Below, in pieces: positions 24,741-34,222 of a stretch of DNA of 64,000 nt. Source of the DNA: CAYWNA01 sp964459305 (GTDB lineage Bacteria > Planctomycetota > Planctomycetia > Pirellulales > Pirellulaceae); NCBI GenBank assembly GCA_964459305.1, contig CAYWNA010000031.1, forward strand, positions 1 through 64,000, in the 5' to 3' direction. The notes beneath the pieces are model-generated. The model was not told the origin of the DNA and searched no databases. It saw only the letters and a program-made list of their open reading frames with translations. The number at the start of each line of letters is the position of its first letter. The first letter of the stretch is position 1. Made by a program: the position numbers and the translations under genes.

Positions 24741-24869
24741 TCGTTTAACCGCTGGGCCAGCGGCCCGCGTGGTAGTTGAGCTGGAATTGGCGTTTCTCCC
24801 TGCGTCGAGAAAAGACGCCGCGCAACGTCCTCGCCCACGCGCGGCCCGTTGGGCACTGCGGTTAAACGA
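24741..24869. repeat. MITE-like element with tcgtttaaccgc terminal inverted repeats
   Basis: Arms 24741-24772 and 24838-24869 pair over 12 perfect outer bases (tcgtttaaccgc / gcggttaaacga) and then imperfectly through the ggcccgcg region. The 65-bp interior also carries some self-complementarity. The 349-bp gap 24638-24986 between divergent genes holds this element and no gene. A lone arm occurs at 31693-31705. Confidence 0.8.
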
Positions 24870-24986
24870 GGAGACTGTCTCGTCTTCGATCGTAGGCTCA
24901 ATTAGCGACGCCGGGTTGGCAGGAGATACGAGTGTGGGTAGCCTGACTCCAGGGCCTGGTTCTTGGCCGAATTGAAAGGAAGAGCG

Positions 24987-27900
24987 ATGGGTCACAGGAA
25001 AAGTCACAGCGAACAGTTAACTGCGTGGCGATCCGTGCTGTTTTGCCTTGTGGTAATTCGTGCGGCGATGAGCACGCATGCCGGAGATGGGGACGTCGGG
25101 CTCTCGCGGATCGGAAAATCGGCAGCGGCCGATCAGGCTCAACGAATCATCTCCCGCCTCGGCTGCGAGCGAGGCATTTGTGTGTTGCTGGATCCGAATC
25201 CGGTCGATCTCGGCATCGCGTTGGCTCGACAAAGCGAATTCTTGATTTACGTGCAACTCGCTTCGGACGAGGCGACGGCATCCGCCCAGGCGCGCGTCGA
25301 TGCAGCGGGACTGCTGGGGACAAGGATCTACGTGGAGCAAGGCCGCTGGTCCGAAATTCATCTGGCCGACAATCTGGCGGATGCCGTCGTCGTGACGCCT
25401 GCGGCAGTCCCGGCGGCTGCGGCGTGCCGTGACGAGTTGCTGCGAGTTGTGAACCCGCTGGGAAAGGTGCTGCTGGGCCACAAGGAACTGGCCAAACGTC
25501 TCCCGACCGGAACCGACGATTGGAGCCATCCCTACCGTGGTCCCGACAATAACCCACAATCCACTGATCAACTGGCCCGGGCGCCCTACCTCACCCAGTT
25601 CTTGGCCAGGCCGTGGCATGTCCCACAGCCCGGAGTCACCGTCGTTTCGACCGGGCGGATCTTCAAGGCGTTTGGGCATATCGCCTTCCACAGTCGCGAG
25701 TGGCCTTGGCTGAACACGTTGGCGGCCTTCAATGGCTACAACGGAACGCTGCTATGGAAGCGGCCGATCGAGCCGGGCTTCATGATCCACCGCAATACAA
25801 TGATCGCCACACCAAATATCCTCTATCTGGGTGGAAACGACTCGTGCAAGTTGATCGACGCGGTCACGGGCAAACTCGCAAGCGAAATCGTCGCGCCCGA
25901 GGAATCTACCGGGCCAGCGTGGAAATGGATGGCCCTGGAAGACGGAATCCTCTATGCCTTAGTCGGCGAGCGGGAGTCGTCCGATGCCGTCGTGCGCGAA
26001 GATTGGAGCCGTGGCGGCTGGCCGTGGCGACCGTTGAGCCAAGGCTACGATGCCGAAGCGTATCCCTGGGGATTCGGCCGCACCTTCTTCGCCGTCAATC
26101 CGACGACCCGCCAGATCCTCTGGACTCATCGTGAGCCGGACGCGATCGACGGGCGTGGCGTATGTATGAAGCACGGGCGCATCTACTACTACGCGCACGA
26201 GAAACTCGTAGGCTGCCTCGATGCCAGACAGGGCAAGCCGGCATGGCGGACCACAGATGCCAAACTTCTGGAAGCGATTGGGCCGCACTACCGGGCGCAG
26301 CATCCAAGATACGGTTTCTCCAGCACGGCCTACGTCAAGTGCAACGACCGGGCAGTCTATTTCGCCGGTCCCCAGCGCAACCGACTGGTTGCCGTCTCCT
26401 CGTCCGACGGTCGACTACTGTGGCAGTATCCCACGGGGAACTACCACCTCGTCTTTCGCGACGACGGACTCTACGCGATCGGCAGCACGCACGGCAGCGG
26501 CAAGAGCATGAAGTTCGATCCGGTGAGCGGGCGCGTGTTGGCCGAGTTGCCACGAGTGCGAGGGCACTGTACGCGGGCGACCGGCTCGATCGACAGCATT
26601 TTCTCCCGCGGCCTGCGCCACGCCGGGACCATGCGGACCACGACTGCCGAGCATCATCCACAGCGCATCTCCCTCATGCGTCCGCCCTGCCAGGACGGCG
26701 TCATCATCGCCAACGGGATGCTGCATTGGGGCCCCTGGATGTGCGCCTGCAACCTATCGTTGGTGGGAAACATTTGCCTGGCTCCAGCGGGTGGTTTTCA
26801 GTTCAACTCTGCAGCAACAGAAACGGATCGACTGGAGTCATACGTCGAGCCTGATGAGGCGATCAAGACACTGGTACTCAGACCGGGCGACTGGCCCACG
26901 TACCGGGCCGACAACGGACGGAGCGGCGCCGCTCGCGTCGACATTCCCAGCGACATGCGCTTGGCCTGGAGTCATCAGCCCCCGGCGCCGACGGAGCCAG
27001 CGGCGCCCGTGACCGCCGGTGGCCTGGTCTTCGTGAGCGGGGCGGACGGCGCGGTCCGGGCCGCCGACCTGCTGGACGGTAAGGTCCGCTGGAAAGCCTA
27101 CACCGGCGGCCCGGTCATCTATCCGCCGGCCGTCGACGAAGGGCGGCTGTTCGTTGGCAGCGGCGATGGCTGGCTTTATACTTTCGAAGCCGCCACGGGC
27201 CGCCGTCTGTGGCGGTTTCGATGTGCGCCTGTTGACAGAAAGATAAACTGTTACGGCCGGCTCAGTTCGACGTGGCCGGTCGCCAGCGGCGTGCTTGTTG
27301 ATCGCGGAGTGGTGTACGCCGCCGCCGGCATCGCCAACTACGACGGCACACACGTTTACGCGTTGGACGCAGCCACCGGCAAGATCCGCTGGCAAAACAA
27401 CATGTCGGGGCAATTGGGTGGGGTTGATCAATCGCTTGGCGTCAGCGTGCAAGGACACCTGCTGCTCGATCGAGATCGACTCTACCTGGCTGGCGGAAAT
27501 GTCGTCTCGCCCGCCGCGTACCAGATCAACGACGGCCAATGTCTCGGCACGCCCGGAGATGAATGGGACACGAAGGCCCCGCGTGGTAGTGAGCTGTTCG
27601 TGGTTGACGGGAAGGTTACCGCCTTCGATCAGCCGCTCTACGGTCCCAAGCGGTATCATCCCGGCAGCTACTTTGCTTCCGATTTCCGCCAGGTGGATTC
27701 CGGAGAAGTTCTCATCCGCAGCACCGGTGGAAAAGTCGTCCGGTTGGCCTCGGCCACGCAGGAAGAAAAGCCGACGATCCTCTGGATTTCAGACCGATTC
27801 GAGCGCATCATGGCGATGGCTTTGGGCAACAACGCAGTCGTGGTCGCCGGCCGACTTCCGTCGTCGGACTCCTCGGATCAGTCGCGCTATGCCTTGGAAG

Positions 27901-28040
27901 CATTGGTCAACGAAGACGGGCGAACGTTATGGCATCAGCCGTTGCCCTCCATGCCCGTCTCCTGGACGCTGGCCTTGGATAATACAGGCCGGATTGTTGT
28001 AGCTTTGCAGGACGGTCGCATCCTGTGTTTCGCCCCGTAA
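24987..28040 (+). CDS. Giant secreted fusion: degenerate Rossmann domain plus two PQQ-like propeller blocks (paralogue 3)
   Basis: 1017 aa from the ATG at 24987 (AAAGGAAGAGCG upstream), with a signal peptide (WRSVLFCLVVIRAAMSTHA). The order matches paralogues 1 and 2: Rossmann-like region (about 45-165), signature DDWSHPYRGPDNN, first propeller block, Cys stretch PPCQDG...GPWMCACN, second block from DWPTYRADNGRSG. The SAM motif is gone: ICVLLDPNPVDLGIALARQ stands where paralogues 1 and 2 have VHVGCGDG. No heptanucleotide arrays occur at either linker. This points to a structural or ligand-binding rather than catalytic role for the N-domain, at least here. Function unknown. Confidence 0.85.
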   Translation: MGHRKSHSEQLTAWRSVLFCLVVIRAAMSTHAGDGDVGLSRIGKSAAADQAQRIISRLGCERGICVLLDPNPVDLGIALARQSEFLIYVQLASDEATASAQARVDAAGLLGTRIYVEQGRWSEIHLADNLADAVVVTPAAVPAAAACRDELLRVVNPLGKVLLGHKELAKRLPTGTDDWSHPYRGPDNNPQSTDQLARAPYLTQFLARPWHVPQPGVTVVSTGRIFKAFGHIAFHSREWPWLNTLAAFNGYNGTLLWKRPIEPGFMIHRNTMIATPNILYLGGNDSCKLIDAVTGKLASEIVAPEESTGPAWKWMALEDGILYALVGERESSDAVVREDWSRGGWPWRPLSQGYDAEAYPWGFGRTFFAVNPTTRQILWTHREPDAIDGRGVCMKHGRIYYYAHEKLVGCLDARQGKPAWRTTDAKLLEAIGPHYRAQHPRYGFSSTAYVKCNDRAVYFAGPQRNRLVAVSSSDGRLLWQYPTGNYHLVFRDDGLYAIGSTHGSGKSMKFDPVSGRVLAELPRVRGHCTRATGSIDSIFSRGLRHAGTMRTTTAEHHPQRISLMRPPCQDGVIIANGMLHWGPWMCACNLSLVGNICLAPAGGFQFNSAATETDRLESYVEPDEAIKTLVLRPGDWPTYRADNGRSGAARVDIPSDMRLAWSHQPPAPTEPAAPVTAGGLVFVSGADGAVRAADLLDGKVRWKAYTGGPVIYPPAVDEGRLFVGSGDGWLYTFEAATGRRLWRFRCAPVDRKINCYGRLSSTWPVASGVLVDRGVVYAAAGIANYDGTHVYALDAATGKIRWQNNMSGQLGGVDQSLGVSVQGHLLLDRDRLYLAGGNVVSPAAYQINDGQCLGTPGDEWDTKAPRGSELFVVDGKVTAFDQPLYGPKRYHPGSYFASDFRQVDSGEVLIRSTGGKVVRLASATQEEKPTILWISDRFERIMAMALGNNAVVVAGRLPSSDSSDQSRYALEALVNEDGRTLWHQPLPSMPVSWTLALDNTGRIVVALQDGRILCFAP

Positions 28041-28197
28041 AACCACCGCGCCGAGACCTGGGAACGTGAAAGAGAATGAGCCTGCGAATTGTGGCTGGCA
28101 CGGGCGTACCGCCTTCCGTGTACACGACGACATTTCGTTGGGGTAAGATATTGTTTACTCACCTGTGCCTCTCATCACTGTCGCGGAGAATTGAATC

Positions 28198-29361
28198 ATG
28201 AAATGCATCAAGGTGTTTTCCGTGGTGACCGCGTTTTTCGGACTCGTCTGCTGCATGTCAGCCAGCCGGGCTGGCGACTCGCACCAAACAAACGTCTACT
28301 TCCCGCTGGCCGAGTCGAAGGGTGGCTGGCGGACGCTGGACGACCCCGACGACATTCGCCGAGTCGCGGGCATGAATCCGGCCAAGCTCGCCGAACTGAA
28401 GGAATGGTTGCTCGCAAGCGACAAACGCAACTTCGCGGCAGTCGTGATCCGGCGCGGTTACATCGCGTTGGAGGTCGAACGGGGCAACAGCGCGAAGACC
28501 GACGCACGCCGAGTTGCATCCGTGTCGAAGGCGATCTGCGCGACCGTTCTGGCCATCGCGTCCGAGCAAAGTCGCCAGGGAAAGATGCGGAAAGAAATGA
28601 GTTTCGATGACCCGGCCTTTGACTTCATTCCGTGGGCCAAGCCGCTGAGCGATCCGCGCAAAGCCAAGATTACGGTCAAGCAACTGCTCAACCACACGTC
28701 CGGCATCTGCCCCGAAGCCACCGGTGCGAGCAACCGCGGCACATGGGAGTACATAATGGGGCACAGCGGCGACGCGCGAACGGCGAAGCTGGCCTTCGAT
28801 CCCGGCACTGGGTGCGGGTATTCCACGCATGCCTTGCATCACGCATCGCTCGTATGCGAAGCGGTTACCGGCACGCCGTACGATCAATTCGCGATCAAAG
28901 CTCTGTTCAAACCGGTCGGATGCGAGCATTGGTGGTTTCAGCACTTCGAGGGCGGCGAGAAACACGGTCGCCACCCAACGCACGCGATGGGCATGCCCGC
29001 GCGCGATCTAGCTCGCATCGCCTATTGCATGTTGCAGGGCGGGCGATGGAAAAACAAGCAAGTGATCCCGAAATGGTTCGTCCAACAGACCGCAGCGCCG
29101 ACGCACACCGTGCAGGGCCCGGAAATGCGTTTCAAGATCAACGCCCAGACGTTCTCGCATGGCTGGGAACTGCCGGCGCTCCGAACGGTCGGCGGCGATC
29201 GGAGCCTTCCCAGCGACGCCCGCTACAAGCCGGGCTCCGGAGGCCAGCTGATCGCCTTCGTCCCCAGCCTCGACCTGGTCATCACCCGCCAAACCGGCAG
29301 CAGCGGCGCATGGGAATATGAAGAGTACTTGCGACGAGCATGCGCGGCTGTGGTACGATGA
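28198..29361 (+). CDS. Secreted serine hydrolase, class C beta-lactamase/esterase fold
   Basis: 387 aa. The ATG at 28198 follows GCGGAGAATTGAATC and starts a signal peptide (VFSVVTAFFGLVCCMSASRAG). The SxxK nucleophile motif is at about 108-111 (VASVSKAIC) and the second motif is near Tyr208 (GCGYSTHALHH). LLNHTSGI (about 163-170) is typical of the family, and PGSGGQLIAFVPSLDLVITR forms the closing strands. Such proteins are mostly esterases, peptidases or amidases, not true beta-lactamases; the substrate is unknown. The SGNH hydrolase begins 35 bp downstream on the same strand, so the two may be cotranscribed and act on related extracellular esters. Confidence 0.85.
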   Translation: MKCIKVFSVVTAFFGLVCCMSASRAGDSHQTNVYFPLAESKGGWRTLDDPDDIRRVAGMNPAKLAELKEWLLASDKRNFAAVVIRRGYIALEVERGNSAKTDARRVASVSKAICATVLAIASEQSRQGKMRKEMSFDDPAFDFIPWAKPLSDPRKAKITVKQLLNHTSGICPEATGASNRGTWEYIMGHSGDARTAKLAFDPGTGCGYSTHALHHASLVCEAVTGTPYDQFAIKALFKPVGCEHWWFQHFEGGEKHGRHPTHAMGMPARDLARIAYCMLQGGRWKNKQVIPKWFVQQTAAPTHTVQGPEMRFKINAQTFSHGWELPALRTVGGDRSLPSDARYKPGSGGQLIAFVPSLDLVITRQTGSSGAWEYEEYLRRACAAVVR

Positions 29362-29396
29362 ATCGACACCGAAGAAAATCAAAGGAGACCATAGCG

Positions 29397-30194
29397 ATGC
29401 GACGACCGTCTTCCCGGTTATCCGCCTTACTCTGTTTCTATGTGACAACGGCCCTGGCGACATGCCTTGGTGCGCGTCTGATTGCCGGCGAGCCGGCGTC
29501 TGTTGAAAGGAGCGTTCGAATGAGTGAACCGTTGAGCATCGTGGCCTTTGGCGATTCGATCACCAATGGCGTGGCTCCGGCCGGGATGACCGAGGCGGAT
29601 ACGTTTCGAGATATCGTGCGGCGCGAATTGACCGAACGGCTCGGAGCGAAGGTGGAGGTAATCAACGCGGGGGTCAACGGCGACATTGTCCCGCTGGCGA
29701 TCGGGCGGCTAAGGCGCGACGTGCTGGACCGCAAGCCGGACATCGTTACGATTATGTTCGGAGGCAACGAAGCCGGATTCTATCGGCCGGAAACCAATGG
29801 ATTCGCGGATACGCCGCGAGTGGGCCGGGACGAGTTCAAGGCGACGCTGGTCAAGATCGTCGATCGAATTCGGACGGTGGGAGTGACCGTCGTGTTGATG
29901 ACCTGTCCGCCCATGACCGAGCGTTACTGGGGCATGAACCTGGAGCCGTACCAGAAAAACGGCATCAACTTCCTCGTCAAGGACTACGCCCAGGCCATGC
30001 GCGATGTGGCCGCCGAGAAGGGCGTGGTACTGATCGATGTGTACGGGGCTTTCCAGAAGGAACCGAGCAAGCTGGACTTCTTTCCCGACGGCCTGCATCC
30101 AGACGCTCGCGGCCATCGCGTGATTGCGGACCTGCTCGTCGAACGGTTGGCGCGCATCATCGGCCGCCAGCCGCCCGCGGACGCGCGCGATTAG
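29397..30194 (+). CDS. Secreted SGNH/GDSL-family hydrolase
   Basis: 265 aa from the ATG at 29397, with AAAGGAG about 9 nt upstream. A hydrophobic N-terminus (LLCFYVTTALATCLGARLIA) serves as a signal peptide. Block I is IVAFGDSITNG with nucleophile Ser54, block III is FGGNEAG, and block V is DGLHPDARGH with the catalytic Asp/His. The family hydrolyses esters, commonly acetyl groups on polysaccharides. It lies 35 bp behind the beta-lactamase-fold hydrolase and is convergent with msrAB. Confidence 0.85.
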   Translation: MRRPSSRLSALLCFYVTTALATCLGARLIAGEPASVERSVRMSEPLSIVAFGDSITNGVAPAGMTEADTFRDIVRRELTERLGAKVEVINAGVNGDIVPLAIGRLRRDVLDRKPDIVTIMFGGNEAGFYRPETNGFADTPRVGRDEFKATLVKIVDRIRTVGVTVVLMTCPPMTERYWGMNLEPYQKNGINFLVKDYAQAMRDVAAEKGVVLIDVYGAFQKEPSKLDFFPDGLHPDARGHRVIADLLVERLARIIGRQPPADARD

Positions 30195-30354
30195 CGGAAG
30201 ATGCCTGTGGCACGTTTCACTTGGCGGGCATTGACCGATAAGGGGCAAGTTTCGCATGAAGGCTGCGAAATCCTGTATGCGAATAGTCGCCGTGTTCTCC
30301 GAACTCGCTGCCTTCCTTCACCGACCTCGGAGAGGACGACGACAAACGCGACAG

Positions 30355-31479
30355 CTATTCTTCCGGCGATTCTACCGGTTGCTTCTCCGCCTCTTCGAAT
30401 TTCAGTGAGGCCGAGTTGATGCAGTGCCGTAAGCCGGTCGGAGCGGGACCGTCACTGAACACGTGGCCTAAGTGAGCGTCGCAGCGCGAGCACTTCAGTT
30501 CGGTGCGGATCATGGCCATGCTGCGGTCTACTGCCGTACCGAGGTGTTTCTCGTTGACGGGAGCCCAGAAGCTTGGCCAGCCGCAGCCGGTGTCGTACTT
30601 CGTGGCCGAGTCGTATAACGGCAGCCCGCAGCAGACGCACTTGTACGTACCTTTGCGTTTGTTGTTCAAATACTCGCCCGTGAACGGCCGCTCGGTGTCT
30701 TGCTTGCGAGTCACCGCGTACTGCTGACGGGTCAATTGAGCTTTCCATGCGGCTTCGGTCTTCCTGACCTTCTGGATCACCATGGAATCGTCCTTCAGCT
30801 TGTCCTGAAACACTTTCCTGAGCTTCTCCATCTTGGGGCGAATCGTCGCCCGGCAGTATGGCAGCCGGCCGTTCTTCTCGTAGTAGGCCTGGTGGTAGGC
30901 CTCGGCAGGAAAAAACTGCCGGAACGGGCTGATCTCGGTAACGATCGGGGCGTTGAAGGCGCCGGAGTCGTTCAGCTTCTGCTTGTACTTCAAGGCGAGT
31001 TGCTGTTGCTGATCGCTATGGTAGAAGATGACCGAACGGTACTGCGTTCCGATGTCGACGCCCTGCCGATTCGGAGTAGTGGGGTCGTGCGTCTTCCAGA
31101 AAACCTCCAGCAGATCCGCAAAGGAAATCACGCGTGCATTGTAGGTGACGTGGACCACCTCGGCATGTCCTGTCAATCCTGTAACAACCTGTTTGTACGA
31201 CGGGTTTTGCACGTGACCGCCGCTGTAGCCTGAGACCGCCGAATACACACCCTCAAGCTGCTCAAAAACCGCCTCCGTGCACCAGAAACACCCTCCGCCG
31301 AACGTTGCCTGTTCGAGTTCGCCCGATGCAGGCGCCGTTTGACCGCCACCTTCTCCGTTATTCGGCTTCGCCGTCACCTGTCCGGATGCTTCAAACGGAG
31401 CCGCCGAAGGCATCGCAAGGCATACCGTGGCCAGAGCCAGAAGCTGCTTTCCTGCGCTTTGTACACTTCGCTTCAACAT
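30355..31479 (-). CDS. msrAB: Bifunctional peptide methionine sulfoxide reductase MsrA-MsrB, exported
   Basis: 374 aa. The ATG ending at 31479 has GGAG/AGGG sequence upstream and opens a signal peptide (LLALATVCLAMPSAAPFEA). The MsrA domain (about 55-215) has the catalytic GGCFWCTEAVFEQLEGV. The MsrB domain (about 235-365) has the zinc pairs CVCC and CSRC, the fold motif TGCGWPSFW, and the catalytic Cys in LRHCINSASLKF. The protein reduces both S and R methionine sulfoxide in oxidised envelope proteins. No thioredoxin-like reductant domain is fused, unlike the PilB-type three-domain forms. Confidence 0.93.
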   Translation of the reverse strand: MLKRSVQSAGKQLLALATVCLAMPSAAPFEASGQVTAKPNNGEGGGQTAPASGELEQATFGGGCFWCTEAVFEQLEGVYSAVSGYSGGHVQNPSYKQVVTGLTGHAEVVHVTYNARVISFADLLEVFWKTHDPTTPNRQGVDIGTQYRSVIFYHSDQQQQLALKYKQKLNDSGAFNAPIVTEISPFRQFFPAEAYHQAYYEKNGRLPYCRATIRPKMEKLRKVFQDKLKDDSMVIQKVRKTEAAWKAQLTRQQYAVTRKQDTERPFTGEYLNNKRKGTYKCVCCGLPLYDSATKYDTGCGWPSFWAPVNEKHLGTAVDRSMAMIRTELKCSRCDAHLGHVFSDGPAPTGLRHCINSASLKFEEAEKQPVESPEE

Positions 31480-31692
31480 ATGAATATCCCTATCTCCGGT
31501 CCCGTCTGTCATTCGAAATGAATGCCCCCTGGCAGGCTAGCATTGTAGAATTTTGGCCGTGCAAAGACAACGCCGTCCTCGCCCCAAGATTGCAGCCCAT
31601 TCGCGTCCGACCGTGGAGCATTACACTGAAACGAGTTTGAATACTCTCCCAGAGAATCGTATAACGCGGCCGGTGAGGATTGGCTCATTCTC

Positions 31693-31705
31693 TCGTTTAA
31701 CCGCG
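31693..31705. repeat. Lone arm of the tcgtttaaccgc repeat
   Basis: tcgtttaaccgcg matches the 12-bp terminal arm of the MITE-like element at 24741. No inverted partner was found nearby. It lies 15 bp before the start of recognisable homology in the pseudogene that follows. Confidence 0.5.
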
Positions 31706-31720
31706 ACCCGCCTATCCTCC

Positions 31721-32141
31721 ATCTTGACGCGCAGCCAGCAGCAGCGGCTGGAGCAGATCGAGATGTGGACGCTCGGTATGAAGGCGTTCTTGCGTGAAGA
31801 CCTGCCCGACAAGTTGGAGCTTTCCGAAGATCAGCGCAAAACGATCCGAGAAACGGTGACGGAAACGCAAAAAGCCGTCGACGACCTCAAACAGCAACTC
31901 CAATCCGGCGGATCGAGCGAATTGTTGGAAAAACAGGCGCTAGCACTGCGAACCGACGAGCAAAAGCAGATTGTCGCGACGCTCACCCGCCGGCAACAAC
32001 AGCAATGGTTGGCCCAGCGTGTACCTGATCGACAAGCACGGCTACGTCCGCTACTGGTGGTACGGTGAACCAAATTGGCAGGGCGCCGAGGGCGAAAAAC
32101 TACTACGGCAACGGACCGAAGAGTTGCTAGCGGAGCGGTAA
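31721..32141 (+). pseudogene. Decayed redoxin-type gene: Spy/CpxP-like helical segment plus thioredoxin-like tail
   Basis: Frame one (from about 31721) encodes LTRSQQQRLEQIEMWTLGMK and on through KLELSEDQRKTIRETVTETQ to TLTRRQQQQWLAQ, a helical module I associate with planctomycete redoxin proteins. It then shifts frame: from about 32016 to the TAA at 32139-32141 another frame reads SVYLIDKHGYVRYWWYGEPN and ends in LLRQRTEELLAER, the C-terminal strands and helix of a TlpA/AhpC-like thioredoxin fold. The central redox domain with its CxxC is missing. The simplest reading is an internal deletion plus frameshift. The intact 5' end is also absent. Confidence 0.65.
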
Positions 32142-32580
32142 GCGTATTAGCGGTCCGCCTCTGTTCCGCCATCCAGACAGAACCTGCCTTGGCGTTGTTC
32201 GAGTATCCGCAATCCACATCAAGATTCGTATCAGTCCTTACGCAGTCCATGTTTCTAGCCGCATCGGCAAAGCCTACTTAACCGGACTTTCTTCTCCAAA
32301 GCGTCCTTTGCCGGTAAAGTCGCTAATATCGGGCACATCGGAAAACTCAAGATAGCACGCAGAACAGGACGAAAAGGAATTTCAGGCAATTCATGCGCGC
32401 TTGCGACGGACCGCTTTGTTTGGAATCCCTGCGTGTACACCGGTCCCGGCCCGAAACCATACAAGCCGGAAACGCAACCGAGGGATGTAACCTACTGACT
32501 CGCTTGTGCTTCGGGTGTGTGCGATGTGCCAAAGTTGACCGCAAGCGGTATAGGAACATAGCAACGACGAGGTGAGCTTG
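32142..32580. other. 439-bp intergenic region
   Basis: No convincing gene. Near 32495 there is a weak resemblance to the cgcttacgcttcgggtta repeat (ctcgcttgtgcttcgggtg), too degraded to call. It should contain the promoter of the reductase-like gene, whose GAGG ribosome site lies at 32569-32572. Confidence 0.4.
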
Positions 32581-34098
32581 GTGCAAGAATACGTATTGTT
32601 GACTGGTGCGACAGGCCTGTTGGGGTGCTATTTGCTTCGCGATTTGCTCCTTGGCGGCCGGCGAGTCGCCGTCGTCGTGCGCCCATCGAAGAAGGCGAGC
32701 GCAGAGGACCGCGTCGAAGCCACTATGCAGCGTTGGGAGGGCCTGGAGAAGCGGCCTCTTCCCCGTCCGGTGGTTTTCGAGGGCGACGTGGGCGATGATC
32801 TGCTCGGGCTCGATGCCACATCGCGCGACTGGATTGCCACGAACTGTGGCTCGATTCTGCATAACGCGGCGCTCTTGAACTTCCACGAGACCAGCGACGG
32901 CGAACCGTGGAAGACGAACGTCGGAGGGACCAAGAACGTCCTGGCGCTTTGCCGTCAGGTCCGCATCCGCGACCTGCATTACGTGTCGACCGCGTATGTC
33001 TGCGGGGTCCGGGAGGGCACCGTCTACGAGGACGAATTGGATGTTGGGCAGGGGTTCCGGAACGACTACGAGAGAAGCAAGTTCCAGGCTGAAGAATTGG
33101 TGCGGGAGGATCCGTATTTGGACTCGTTGACGGTCTATCGGCCGGCTGTGATCTCGGGCGATTCGGTAAACGGCTACACCAACACGTACCACGGAATCTA
33201 CCTGTATCTGCGATTGATGTGCATGCTGGTGCCGCAGCAGGAATTGGACGAGCATGGGCGGCGCTACACGCCGATTCGGGTACCGATGACGGGCGAGGAG
33301 AAACGCAACGTGGTCCCCGTCGATTGGGTCTCGCGAGTCTTGGCACGACTCTTCCAAACGCCGGCCGCACACGGTCGCACATATCATCTGTCTCCCGAGC
33401 GGTGCCTGACGCCACGCGAGGGCATCGAAGCGGCGTACGAGTACTTCAACTCGACGGGCCTCCAGTTTGTCGGCTACGAGCCGATTGAGCCGGATCCTTC
33501 GAATCGGTTCGAGACCGAGATACTGGCGAATCTCGCGATGTACGAGGACTATGAGAGCACCGATCCGACCTTCGACCGCACTAATTTGCTGGAATTCGCC
33601 GCCGACTTGCCTTGTCCGGAAATCGACCGAGCAATGTTGCGCCGCTACATGGAGCATGGCGAGGCGGATCGCTGGGGCAAACGTCGTGATCCGAAGCCGG
33701 CCATCGACTTCTCCGTTCTCGACTACTTGCGAGAGTTGCACAACGACTCGACACGGGAAAAGACGCAAGCAACCAGCCACACGGCCGCGCTGGATGTAGT
33801 CGGCCCAGGCGGCGGACAATGGACTTTGTCGCTGGACCGGTACCGTGTCGTGGGCCTGCAGCCGGGCGTCACCGCCGGCTGCCATGCGGTGCTGCGCATG
33901 ACCTCGACCGATTTTGCCGACCTTGTTCACAGGCGCATTCAGGAGCCACACAGCTATCTGGAGCAGCGTTTGCGAGGATTGAACGGCGAGTCGAGAGAAG
34001 TCGCCAGGGTCCTGCATCGCTGTTTGTTCCACAAGCCGGCTTACGTGCCCGCGACGGCAACGGATCATATGTCCTATCAGTCGGCATCTTTATGCTAG
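32581..34098 (+). CDS. Extended SDR (thioester/fatty-acyl reductase-like) with C-terminal SCP2-like domain
   Basis: 505 aa if it starts at the GTG at 32581 (GAGG 8 nt upstream); GTG 32572 and TTG 32578 are in frame. The NAD(P) motif is VLLTGATGLLGCYLL. Residues to about 380 match NAD-binding domain 4/extended SDRs: SILHNAALLNF, TNVGGTKNVL, YVSTAYVCG, and the catalytic Tyr-x3-Lys as YERSK. The region about 405-490 (WTLSLDRYRVVGLQPG, HAVLRMTSTDFADLVHRRI, SYLEQRLRGLNGESREV) resembles the sterol-carrier SCP2 fold, which binds lipids; this is inference. It may reduce or epimerise a lipid- or sugar-linked substrate. It precedes the glycosyltransferase locus. Confidence 0.65.
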   Translation: MQEYVLLTGATGLLGCYLLRDLLLGGRRVAVVVRPSKKASAEDRVEATMQRWEGLEKRPLPRPVVFEGDVGDDLLGLDATSRDWIATNCGSILHNAALLNFHETSDGEPWKTNVGGTKNVLALCRQVRIRDLHYVSTAYVCGVREGTVYEDELDVGQGFRNDYERSKFQAEELVREDPYLDSLTVYRPAVISGDSVNGYTNTYHGIYLYLRLMCMLVPQQELDEHGRRYTPIRVPMTGEEKRNVVPVDWVSRVLARLFQTPAAHGRTYHLSPERCLTPREGIEAAYEYFNSTGLQFVGYEPIEPDPSNRFETEILANLAMYEDYESTDPTFDRTNLLEFAADLPCPEIDRAMLRRYMEHGEADRWGKRRDPKPAIDFSVLDYLRELHNDSTREKTQATSHTAALDVVGPGGGQWTLSLDRYRVVGLQPGVTAGCHAVLRMTSTDFADLVHRRIQEPHSYLEQRLRGLNGESREVARVLHRCLFHKPAYVPATATDHMSYQSASLC

Positions 34099-34222
34099 CT
34101 GCCATCAGAAGAGGTCAAGTCGATTCCGTCCGCATGATCGTTCAGACTGCTTGCGGCGACGGACGATTGAATATCGTTGTGAATTGACTGGCACGAGAGG
34201 AAAACCCAAGGACGTCACGATC

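Noticed and set aside
1242..28040. Calling the giant propeller proteins quinoprotein alcohol dehydrogenases
   Set aside because: The adjacent Cys-Cys disulfide and the catalytic Asp pattern of quinoprotein dehydrogenases were not recognised; PQQ-like blades alone do not show PQQ binding.
32490..32515. Third copy of the cgcttacgcttcgggtta repeat arm
   Set aside because: Too many mismatches and no partner arm.
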